Assembly: GCA_022592435.1 (NCBI GenBank)
Contig: JABYQS010000060.1
Location: 148,605 to 212,604 of the forward strand
Length of the DNA: 64,000 nt
Direction: 5' to 3'
Source: Cerioporus squamosus
Lineage: Eukaryota; Basidiomycota; Agaricomycetes; Polyporales; Polyporaceae
In this document: in pieces, positions 33,598-45,061 of the stretch
Position numbering within the stretch: the stretch's first letter is position 1
Layout: the number at the start of each line of letters is the position of its first letter
Notes under the pieces: generated by a model
The model's input: the letters and a program-made list of their open reading frames with translations, nothing else
Databases searched by the model: none
What the model was told of the DNA's origin: nothing
Program-made: the position numbers and the translations under genes

Positions 33598-36500
33598 CAT
33601 CGGGCGTTGTTACGTTGACACCGCAGTTGGTCGACTGCGGGCCCTGAATATACCCTGGTGAGTCGACGTTGGCTGGTTTGGCCAGAGTACCCTAACAGTG
33701 CCTGAGATAACGTGTGGCAGATACCAACGATTCGTCAGATCCGTAGACTTATCTCTACGTAACCGTTGCAATAACATGTTAACGAGATTACGACAAGTGC
33801 GGGTTAGTGGCAGATTCAGTGTGGGTAAGTAGTTCCACAATTATCTGACGTCATGCACAAGTGGTTGTCTGGCTGACACGGATCCGATTTAGTGCAGCGA
33901 CGATCAGGCGGCTTCTGTGCTTCTTCCTAGTTCGGCGTGACAGCTTTCCTATGTTCGTCGCGGCTTGTCTGCACCCTGACACTGCGCTCGACTCCGACCA
34001 CTCTGTGTGCTGGGACTCTCTGGTTTGCGAGTCCGCATCTCGGACGAGCACGACCTCTTCCTACGGATAGGCTGTATCATTCAGCCACGGATCTAACAAC
34101 AACACCTTCACCTAGGCTCGAAGTTGCTGCGAACACGTCGGAACAACGAGGCTCGCTGCTAGAACAATCGTCGCCCCAAATGAAGCAGCACCACATCTGG
34201 ACCTCACTCCACCCAAGCTCACACAGACTTGCACGGCGCAATGTGGCTGGTATGCGACCTTAGCCTTCGTCGTCACTAAAAATTTAGACTGCAGGTGCGC
34301 CGATCCTGCTCTGCGGTGTTCTCTTTCCCAGGCCGGATGCAAAGAAGCATTGTGGCAGACGAACTTGCCTCCTTATGGCGCAGTGGTAGAAGTGCGGTGA
34401 CAGCGGACGCCACTATCCGTTTGCTTCAGTCATACTCCGACATGGGAAACGCCCTCATCGTGCGGTGCAGATTCGTTCGCCCAAGCTCGGCCTAGGATGT
34501 TAGCAACATGACATCGGACATCGTGCCAGGCGTACAACAGCACATGCAGGGGGGCTTCTCATCCGCTAGACGGTATGCTTCTGACTTCCGGACCTATCAA
34601 CTGACCCATGCCACCGCAGAATGCACGACGCGAATACCTGCATCCATCCGTCTCCAGGGGCTAGGTCCTATCCATCCACCCATCTGCGCCTGTGCGGGTT
34701 CGTGTTGTCCGCATTTGCGATAGATGTAACCCGAACAGGCATACGTGGTCTGCCGACGGTGGACGAGCGGAAGACCAGAACGCAAGTCCAAAGCCCGCTC
34801 AATTGGCCAAGCACCCCGGCGCGCAGAAGGCCTCAGCTGCGTCTCCTCCTCCGCCAATAGACTGAGACAGAACAAGTGTCCCTCGCTCGCGCCCGTCCGA
34901 ACGGCCTGCACGGTGTGCATCAGCGCCAGGTCCACAGCGCCGTCTAGCCAATCGTCGCCCCAGATCTCATTTCCCCCAGGCTTCTCTCCCTTCCCGACGT
35001 CTTCTTCCCTGCGAAGCTGCCACTGCGCCAGGGACCACAGTCCACCAACTCAGCCACCTATCGTAATCCCCTCGCAATTGGCCAGGGTCGCCTTGCCACT
35101 GGCCGTTAGCTCTCGTGATGTTACGCGACCTGTTGCGTCGCGCGACTCGCGCAAGCACCAACTCCCATTGGCGCAATCCCTCGTCGCAACACTGTATTGC
35201 CCCGCAAATTGTGCACTGCCCCGCACTTGCGCGCGCGGCTCCCCCTGCCTCGGGTAAACACCGACTAGAAGAGTGCTTAGGCCCGTTCGAGAGGGAACAG
35301 CGTTTGTCAATGATATGCATCCCGTGCTGGGATACTAGGATGACCTTCCTAGGGCGCGCGTTCTCAGGGTCGCCGGACGGGCTGTGCTTCCGGGGCTAAC
35401 CATACATAAAGGCCGAAACGCGCGCCCCGGACGCCGACTGCGCCCACCGTTGGGGGCGCTCCCGGTTTACATACAGATTACAAGGGCGGGCGCTGGGAGC
35501 GACGCGCTCGTCTATGGTCTCTGCTGGGTTTTACACGATTTTTGTGCCATTGCGTGTGCGATGTGATGCATCGGGCATGACGGGGCCGAGGTGAGCGATT
35601 ACTGTTAGTACGTGGAGCCGTGCTTGATAGTGCTCACGCCTCCGAAGTAGGTCGGACTGCGATACTCAGACTGGCGATGCTGTCGTTGCTGGGAGTCGCT
35701 CGGTTCCTAGTATCCGGGGAAATGCACCTGCGCCGCAGAGCTGACGACAGCCACACCGCGACTCCGTCGCAGGGACCTGTCACAAAGTTACGATACCTGC
35801 CGCCACTGTTCGCTCGTGCAGGACGTCGCTGTCGACGCGAACACGTACTCGCAGTCTCTGGCTCTCGGAGAAACACGCGCCTTATCTTGCGTCCCATCTC
35901 GCGTCCCGCTCTGCATCTCGGAGAAATGTACCCCGCATACGTCGTCTAGGACGTCACTTCGCACTCTCACGAGCAAGCCGGCCGGGATCTCAGGATCAAT
36001 GTATATGGCGGACGCCTCGACCCACCACCAATGACTATCAGCATCTGCGACCCGTACGTTGAACAGAGACATGGTCGCGGGCGCAGCGGCACCGCACCGC
36101 AGCAAGCCACACACATACACACACTCGCGCTCCACAACGCTGTCAACCCCTTTCCAGCAAGACGACTACATATCGAATTGCGTTCGCCGCTCTGTATACG
36201 CACCTGGGCCGAAAGCCACTCAAAGCGCCCCTGGAGCCCGGGAGATGGCAATTGGATAGCCGGATCTGCTTAGGACCCCGTGGAGACAAGACGCCTGATG
36301 CTACCGCAAACACTCAAGAGGTGTTCCTGCATGTCGTCCCGCCGAGTGGCGTGAAGTCACGACGTCCGGCAGCGACACCCTTCACCTCTGCAGCGAATGG
36401 TAGGAACCTGAGGCAGTCACGTTCCTATTCGCCGACCGGAACGAGTTTCTATGCTCCTAGATGGAAGAGGCAGCACCATGACCATCCCCGCTCTAGCGAC

Positions 36501-39500
36501 GACCCTCTTCTCCCGCTAGACGTGAGCATTGATCTGTGCCCCGTCCACCCTCACCCCCTCGACAGCGGCAAAAGCCCAACGTGCCGCGCAGACCATCGAG
36601 GCCTCGTACGCGAGTATGTGAAGTTTGCGGTGGTGCTGTAGCGCCGCCTTCTGGTTCGCGCCTTCGTCTTCGTGCAGACGTCAGGCGTGTTCGCCTTCTG
36701 TGAGCACGCACTTCACAAGGTTCAGCAACAGAACATGATTCTAACTGAGAACCTTCTTGCAGGCCGCAGCCCTCGGAAGGGGCATCGGACTTCCCAGGGG
36801 TGCTCCGCGAGGTGCAGCTGCACCTGCCGCATTTGCAGCGACTCCTCGACTCCTGACTTCTACTTCACTGCGTGTATGTAGTTCCATTAGTCGCCAGGGG
36901 CCAAAGTCGTCCGCAACGCACATCGCCTTCTGGAGCAATCACCGCAGAGACGTTCGGAGTTCACGCAGCCGTACTTCGAAAGCCACTCAGGTGATCGGTC
37001 AGCTATTCTCGTGCACCTTCACGTTCGCAAGAACCATGCTACGGGCCTTCGAACACTCCGGCCCCCTCGTCCTACGCGACGCCTAGCGGAGCATATCGCA
37101 GTTCCATATTCTAGGCACGGTCCACGACTCTGTATCCGCGGACGACGAACGTCGCATCTGGGGGATTCGACTAGCGTATGCCGACCCGGCGTACTCGCAC
37201 TCGCGGGAACGAGGACCACCGAACGTCAAGGTGTGCCCCGCCGGCTGGTAGCGAGGCATGACGGCCGTCCGGAGGCGAATCGGATTGCACTCGTTGAACG
37301 CGATGAGTCCAAAGAATGTGTCGCGAATTCGAAGGGGCCGAAGTTGCGGATGAGACGATGATACGCAGAACGCATCATGCATGCGAACGTGGTGAGCCGA
37401 AGCACAAGCCGACGGCTTCGTGTATTCGCAGCTGGTGGTCTAAGTCCGATTTGAACACACGGGGCGGCGAGCGAAGGAAGAAGAACGTTCTCCTGGGCTC
37501 ATGCTCTGCTCGCACGAAGCTGACCACCCCCATGGCGTCGGGCCGTCCGTGAGTCGGTGCCCCAGTGCTCAGACCGCCGTGCACCTGTGCACTGGTACTA
37601 CCATGCAGTGAACTCAGCAAGTACCGAAATGGACATTCGAACCATCCGGCTGCGTATCAAGCACGAGAACAGATAGAAGCCAGAACAGAACAGCTACAGC
37701 GCTCACAACAGAACGAAGTTCCCGCGATCCGCGATGCCGCAAAGCACGACCTTCAGCGACGACGTAATGCGCATCTCATCTTTGTAGTCACAGGAAGGGG
37801 CACGAGACAGGAGGCCAAGATGAGGAATCCTGGAATTGTAAGATGCGTATCTCTGATCTGCACCCGTGGCCGCCGGTAGTCCGCACCGCACCGCGAATCG
37901 GCCGCACTACGCTCCTCTCGCCGATGGCGAGCCATTCAGTCCGTCTGCATGCAACTGGCTCGAAAGTGACGGAACTCTACCCGCCGATCAGGGCCAAAGG
38001 CCCCGAAACGGTCTAGGCTGGCTCTCTAATCCTCGAGGATTCCGTGACCACTTTGCTATGCATGCTAGCGACCTTAGCTCGAGGCTTGGAGTCGCGGACG
38101 CTGCGGGGAGCAAGCCACTGTGTCAGTGATTACCTCCTAGCAGAGATACGAGTAAGCCCGTTGACAAGCATCGTGCAGAGACAGCAGACTAATAGTAGGA
38201 GGCCGAGGCTCGCGCCGTGCGGATGCTTTGCAAGTCCGAAGATGTCGCTCCCGGTGTCCAATGACACATGTACATTGACGTCGAAACTTGACATGGTAAC
38301 CGTGCTTCCGGTCCCTGGCCCGCAAATAGCAGCGAACTCACTTGCGAATCCAGGTCAGGACTGCATTTCGACATATTGGCGATGATTGGCCGCCTTTGAA
38401 TCAGAAACGGACGCACGAAACAGCTACTGAATCATCAATGCAACAGCACCTTGAACCGGAGCTCGGCCGCCGAGTAGTAAGCTCGGCCCTGGAGTAGAAG
38501 GCGCACGCATGCGCAGGAGGAGGATCGGAGCACCGAGGACCATCCCATGGTTGCCAATGGTAGGCACGTTCGCGCGAAAGGAAGCCTCCAGAGCGGCGTT
38601 CTCTGTCTTGGGAAGCCTGAGGCACTGGCAGGCAGAGGGTGGAGGTGCGGGCGAGGGTGGTCGGGCCACACACGCCCTAGCTGCGCCGTGGAAGTTCGCG
38701 GCTCGGACGAACGGGCGAGCGCGGCCGCCCCAGAACTGCATTGAATGCCACTGCGCGGTGGGCCAGGAGCCAGGAGAAGTCGTGGGGGGACGAGCGGGCT
38801 GCGGAAGGAACAAGTTGCCCGTCTTCGACTTCGACTTCACCGGTATGCAAGTCGCCTGACGTCTTAGTTCCTCCTCACTCGCCACTTGCCAGGCTGCGAA
38901 CTTCGAAGGCAGAATGCGGGATGTTTGGGGCCTGGCGGTGGTGTGGTCGACGTCCATTCCGAGACTCTCGGGCGCCCGGCGTGGCAGATCATGGGTCCGC
39001 CGCTATCTGGACGAACACAGTTCGAGCAACGCCAGTTCCCGCACAGAGCCCGGGCGCAGGAGGCGCTCGACCTAGCATTGATCATGCAGTCAAATTCGAA
39101 CTCTAGCTTCTCAGGCTGTAACAGACAAGCGGCCGCCACAAGCTGGGCGATCGACCCGCAGCCCCGACTCGGGAGCCGGACTGACTGCCTGAGTACTGGT
39201 CCTTGCGAGGATCCCTCTGGAGAGGCTATTCGGGAGAACGCCTTACGATTGCGCTTTGCCGCGAGTGCCACTGACCGCATTGAACATGCAGTGACACTCC
39301 CACCGCGAACGGGCACCCCGGCGCAGGTATGTACGCAGCCGACACTCTTCCTGCCACTGACGCCCTGTCAAGCCCAAGCCGGCCGTCCAAAACAGCCTCT
39401 GCACACCCATTCCGGTCGCGCTGCACATCCTGACGTCTTCAACCGCGGGCTCCTCATTGGCCAGCGAGCGGACAACGGGAGCTGCCAAGAAGCAGCGGGA

Positions 39501-40789
39501 GAGGCAGGGAAGACGAAGACGAGCAGACAGAACGGTCATCTGACGCACCCGCCTCGGAGACGCGGCCACGCAGTGGCACGCTCGGAGTCGGAGGTCGTCC
39601 GTGGATGCCCGCAGGTGGTACGTACATTCGCAGCGCGAGAGTCAGAAGAGAACAAGCAGAACAAAGGATGCACATCGACGCGGCGACAGCCGTCCGCACC
39701 AGGCTTTCGAAACCACGTCCACGGTCACGCGCCACGGTATGCCCTGGCGCAGGCGGTCAGCCTCGCACCGGAGGCCGCGAATTCCGTTCCCAGAACACGA
39801 CATTATGTCGCCCGTCTTCCGCCCCGGACGGGCTTCCAGCCTTCCCCAGCACAGCTCTGGCGAGAGACGTCCTAGAGGTACGTAATCCCGACAAGGAGAT
39901 GGGCTATGAGGGCCCAAGGCGGACTTAGCGTGTCCGTGCGGCGTGAGGACCGCACTAAATCACCGTGTTATGCCTTTCAGAGGGCGTACCTGCGACGGCA
40001 GCAATCAAGCAGCAATATCGCATGAGATAAGCAAGTACTCGCAGTGCTGACAGTAGCGCGAGCGCAAATAGCAGACAATGCAAGTGCGAACGTGCCTGCG
40101 CTCGGCCACTGCGGGCTGGGAAAGGCTGGGAAACGGAGCAGCCGACGTCTTGGGCCTGGGATCCAGATACGCGATATACGATACTCAGCACTCAGTCCCC
40201 CAGCGCATTCACACTCGCGTATCGCACGTCGGGCCAACGATAGCACGCGTCCTCACCCTCAGGCCACATGAATCACAACATAGTCCCGAGTCCACTGGCA
40301 TGTATCAGCGAGGCTCGCGGGTCCAAATCTCGCACCGACAGGAACTTCAGCTGCCAGCAACAGACGTTCCAGCAGAACTCGTGCGCGTGGCCGCCTGACC
40401 GCCATAATTGCCCGAACGGGCAGGGGCTCGCACTTGACGGGTCAGTACTGCGCAAAGATCATTGATCAGACTGCGTGGCACTGACACTCTGTTCGTTCTG
40501 GATAGACGCAGCGGGTGGGTGCACTGCCTGTCGCCCGCGCGGGAGCAAAATCGCCAGGGACCAACAGGCCCAACACGAGCCAGTGGTGCTAGCTTGTACA
40601 CGGCCAACGGGCCATTTGCAAGAATTGTAGCATTCGAGCCTTTGCAATCAATTCTATCGGTCATTTTGCAAGGATTTGCAGGACCCGGCGCGCCGGGCTC
40701 GGTGAGCTCTGCGTGATGCTCCGGCTCCCCACTTACCTTCGCTTATCCTCGCCCGGACGTCATAGTGGATTCCGACCGAATCCCGGCCC
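33598..40789. other. Gene-poor region, left part
   Basis: No gene is supported over about 7 kb. There are many overlapping open frames, some long (for example 38886-39875 plus, which begins at TTG and has no known domain), but none shows splice-consistent, domain-bearing protein. No transposase or reverse-transcriptase motif was seen. Confidence 0.5.
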
Positions 40790-41015
40790 AAACTGACCTA
40801 CAAAAGGCCGGGAGCTCGGAGGAACAACTCGACCCTGCTCTGTGTCGCTCTCCTCCCCTCCTCTCCCTTGCTTTGCAGCGGTGTCGCGCTCAGGCTCTGA
40901 GTCTCCACAGTCCACTCAGTGTGTGTCAAGCTTCAAGTGTCGTCCCCAAGGTGAGTTCCAACTTCCACCTGCCCGCGCCCTCGCTGACATGACCACATCA
41001 TGATCCATGTTGTAG
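40790..41015 (+). promoter_or_regulatory. Orphan core promoter with spliced leader
   Basis: TACAAAAGGCC (TATA-like, 40799-40809) is followed 30-60 bases later by a long pyrimidine-rich stretch typical of fungal transcription start regions. An exon ending CCCCAAG comes next, then an intron GTGAGT (40951) ... CTGAC ... TTGTAG (41015) of 65 nt. A GACGTCA half-palindrome lies just upstream. No reading frame follows the acceptor, so this may start a non-coding RNA or be the remains of a lost gene. Confidence 0.4.
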
Positions 41016-44000
41016 TACGTGTATGCGTGTATGTAGCTAGTGTTATATAGGAATATAATTTCGTCATCAGTCTCAATTAATCTGTTGTCATGAACGCTCA
41101 AAATGCTCGAAATTTGCTCGAAATGCTCGAAACATTGTGGGCGCTATGATGTCGAATTTACCAGAACATCGTCCGGAGCTTGTCCACGCCGCTGCAACTG
41201 TTGCGAATTCCTTGCAAAGTGTTTGCAAAACGGCCGCTTTGCAACGCTTTGCATTGCTAGTTTTTCAAAATCCTTACCAACCGGGGGTCCAATTCTTGTG
41301 GAACTCTGATTAATAGAAACTTTGGCTCCGGACCGTGTCTACGTGTACGGGCGACTTCCAGGCTGGAAACGCTCCGACTGTGATACTCCGAGCCGGGCGC
41401 TGTCCCATGGCGGAGCCGTGTCCGATGCCTGGCGTTCTGTTCATGCGCTAGAAGACTGAAGTTGAACGTTCAGCAGAGAGACGCACCTCGACAGCCCGCC
41501 CGGGCTCACACCCTCTGCAGGCCCCATAGGTTGCACCGCCGGGATCTTCGGAGTGGCACAACTGACTAGTACTGCTGATCAGAATGCGCGCGTGATGAGC
41601 CCGAGTTGTGGCAGAAGAACCCAAGATACGCGATTGAGCTTGAGGCTCGGTGGCACGGCGTCGTCACAACACGATGCCATCTGGCATCCGGATTATGCGC
41701 ACAAGCAATAGCATCAGTGATTCCGGCGGTTGGGACCGTAAGTAAGTCATTACAGTACTAGTGGCTTGAGCCTCGTGCGCGCCCACCAACGCGTGTCCGT
41801 GACATTGACTCGCGCCTCGAGGTGCCGATGACGAAGAAGCGGTAGCAGCATCTGTCGATGGCGAGCTCAAGCTTCAGCTTCAAGCCCGATATCGTTCGGC
41901 TGCGACAAACTTCGGTATGGTACCTGGACCTTCGACCTTCGACAGTCTTGCGAACACCGCACGCCGACAACGAGGCGCCCCAGGTGACCGCATCAGCAGG
42001 CACGCTTCAAGAGGCTTCACAAGGGACGACTCGCAGGTCCACAAGCTCAAGGAAGTAAAGCTTAATCTGTCGGCGAGTGAACCCCACAGCCGCAGCACGC
42101 ACGGCGGATGCTGCCCGCGCTCTGATGTAGAGTCGACCTGACTTGATGGGTGGGATACTTGGAACTTGGAATTTGGAGGTACAGAACCAGAGAGAACCTT
42201 GGAGGAGGGTCATTGGACACTTCCGGAGCGCTTCGGATCCAGGAACGGGGAACGTGGTGGCGGTGAGTATCGTCCAAGCACAGCCAGTGCGCGGATGAGC
42301 GTGAGTATAGGAGCCTGCAGGCTCGGATTTGCGGCGGGAGATGTGCGGATAGGAGATTGTGCGCGTGCGATATGGCCTGAGATACCCGGGGCTCGGAGGA
42401 CGGGATGGGGGAAGATGGGATAACGGGATACGGGAGACGGGAGACGGGCGATTGGGCGATGGGACCGATGTCGGGTGGATGATGGGAATGCCGGGGGCAC
42501 GGGGACGGAGCAGATGAGGACTCTCTGGACTGCCAGTGTGAGTCCGGTGAACGTGCGCGTGCCAGCGTGCCACGACGGATTGCGATGGATAGAATGGCAA
42601 GCGGATATGGACATGCGATGGCCGAGCGGGGAGAACGATAACGTCGACGTCGACTCGCGGGCTCGGAGGAGCATGACATGACATGCCATGCCATGGCCAG
42701 GAACAATGCAAAGAGCCCATTTCATAGGCAATCATACAGTCTTCAGGCGTGCCGCACTGTCAACTGTACTGGGGGATGGGAAGTCCGAAGCTGCAGCGCG
42801 CACGCGCGTGCCCGGGTTGCATCATACCTTACCTATTGCTATGTACCTCGGGGCGTGTCTTTCTGACGCTGACGGAGAGACGGACACCGGCTCACTGGCA
42901 GGTCACAGCCTACCGGCCATAGCGTACGGCTCTTCGGGTACGTGGCCCGAGCTCTGGGATGCCGAGCACGAGGCGGCGTTGTTCGTGTCGTTTCTCGAGT
43001 TGGCGACCTAGCTCGAGTCGAGGTTGGCTGCAGGAGGAACTTGAAGAAGCTGGAAGACTCGGAATGCGCCCGCCGACGGGCGTTCCGCGTCCTCCCTCCG
43101 TCCTCCGTCTCCCGTTCCGTCGCTCGCCTGCCCTCCCCTCCAGCGTCCAGAAGTTCAAACGCTAACGTTCAACCTTGGCTGCCGTCGGAGTCGTTGCTGC
43201 CCTGCCCGTCTCTGTTGTCGTCCCGTATCCACATCGCATACGCGCATCTTTTCTCGCGTCACGCGTCGTCCGCGAACGGAACAACGTTCTCAAGCACGCA
43301 GTACCTCAGGCCTCAGGCCTTATGTTCAACCACGTCGCGCGAAGTGGTGCCGGACCACCGGCGAGTGATCCTGGAAAAAAGCCTGTGCACACCGTCAACG
43401 TCAACAATTGTCGCGGAGGCGGATAGCGGCCTGACACACTGCGGAGCCTGTTTCATCTTTCCCAATTTTCCCAATTGTTATGACGACCTCCGGGGTCAGG
43501 TGTGCGCGCCGACAGCGCCGGGGCCACGGCGGATCGGATTCGAATTTCGCAGGTACGTTCGCGGTGGTCGGCGGCGGGCGAGCGTGCTTGCTTATCGATG
43601 GCCGCGATGGGTCATGCGGGCGGCCAGCTGTCCTGCCGGGGAGCAGAAGTGCAGCCGGGGGAGCGTGCAAGTATATTGAACGCTGCTGCTGTACACGCGC
43701 GAGGTGACGCACTGACGCCTGCGTACGCGAACGCGCAGATCGGTGCGAGGAGCACTCGAGACTCGAGACTCGAGGTGTCCCGAGGGGCGGAGCGGATGCG
43801 GGGAAACAGACACAGGACAGAGACGGAGACAGCTCCGGGTGCGTCATGATAACGTTACCACCTCACGCGCCCGTCCCTTGATGGCAGATGAAGAGATAAG
43901 ATCGCCCGGACGCGTGCCGGCCGGCAGCGCGCGCATCCCAAGCCACCAAGAACCAAGGAACCCAGACGAACGTCCACTGTGCAGAACAAACGTGTGCGCA

Positions 44001-44636
44001 GTCGCGCGGGGCAGCTGATTCGGTCAGGACGCACGGCACACGCAGATGATGAGGATGATGATGATGCAGATGATGATTACACAGCACAATGCGATTGCCA
44101 AACAACACCAGTGCTGGGTCCAAGACTCGGGAGGCGATGTGTGCAGAATACAGGGAACAGGAAACAGAGCGATGATGCGCGTGGGCGTGGGGGGGTATGT
44201 ACAGTGTGGAAAGCAGCTGGGTCCCTCTTCCTCCTTCCTTCCTCCTCCATTAATTAACAAGAAACTTCTCGTACAACGCTGCGGGTGGGCGGGCTTGGCC
44301 GGCTCTGCTGCGCGGGGGGCAGCGGCGAACGGGCGGGCGCGCCGGGTGGAATCGACGAATAATAGCGGAGCATGTAGGGTGGTGATACACGGGTGCGAGA
44401 TCGAACGGCGAGAGCATGTCGATTATAGGAGAGACAGCTATGAGGAGGAGGAGGAGGCGTCAGCATTCCGGACCTCTGGCGGAGCGCACGCGCGGGCGCG
44501 GAATGGGGGGAAGAAGCGAGAAGCGAAATCCGGCAGTGCGCCGGCGCGGGCGGACGGGGAGAATGGAGAGCGGGGACTCAAGGACTCACATAGTAGAGCG
44601 ACGACAGGGAGGCTATGATACAGATGCAATGCGCGA
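41016..44636. other. Gene-poor region, middle part
   Basis: No supported gene. It holds short tandem words: AATGCTCGAAA near 41098-41130, ACATG/CCATG repeats near 42672-42700, GACGGGA repeats near 42420-42460, ACTCGAG three times near 43755-43775, and GATGAT runs near 44045-44080. Confidence 0.45.
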
Positions 44637-45061
44637 CTACTTGAAGGGGCACGTCGGGGCGTGGGCACCGCGCCAGCCGCAGTGGCAGCACTGGGGGGAG
44701 CTCGCGGCGGTTGGGCAGGGCGTCGCGTCGACGGCGTATGGGACGGGGGCCGGACCCGTGGGGAGCTCGGACGGGCGTGGTTGTGATGAGGACGCGACGG
44801 AACGCGAAGAGACGATCGCGACGGATGCGGATGCGTGCATGGCGGTGGTTGGTGGTAGATGGTTAGAGGAGGTAGCGGTCGCGAGCGGTGGCGGTGGTGG
44901 TGGTGGTAGAGGCTCGGAAGAGGGCTCGGAGTGGAGTGCGAGTGCGGGTTCGAGGAGGAGGAGATGCTGGTTAGCGGGAGGTGCTTGGGGAGCGGAATGG
45001 TGAGGGGAGACGGAGGAGGACTCCACCTTTTATCCTTGTCCGACGAGCAGCTCATCCGCAT
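44637..45061 (-). CDS. Possible small protein with C-terminal CHCGWRGAHAPTCPFK
   Basis: A minus-strand frame ending at 44637 encodes a low-complexity Ser/Pro/Ala-rich protein whose last 18 residues are a compact Cys/His cluster (C-x2-C-x6-H-x3-C). No in-frame ATG opens the frame near its 5' end. A true ATG at 45061 opens a neighbouring frame, so an intron would be needed to link them. The Cys/His end stands out from random sequence and looks like a zinc-binding tip; I cannot name a family. Low confidence as a gene. Confidence 0.25.

Noticed and set aside
34365..34480. tRNA-like sequence on the plus strand (GCCTCCTTATGGCGCAGTGGTAG resembles a tRNA 5' half with an A box)
   Set aside because: No matching acceptor-stem 3' half and no proper B box (GGTTCGANTCC) were found downstream; at most a tRNA fragment.
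38886..39875. 329-codon open frame
   Set aside because: Opens with TTG, has no ATG-consistent start or recognisable domain; GC-rich sequence gives long frames by chance.
42007..42735. Minus-strand Ser/Pro/Arg/His-rich frames
   Set aside because: Two overlapping frames look equally compositional; no conserved motif.
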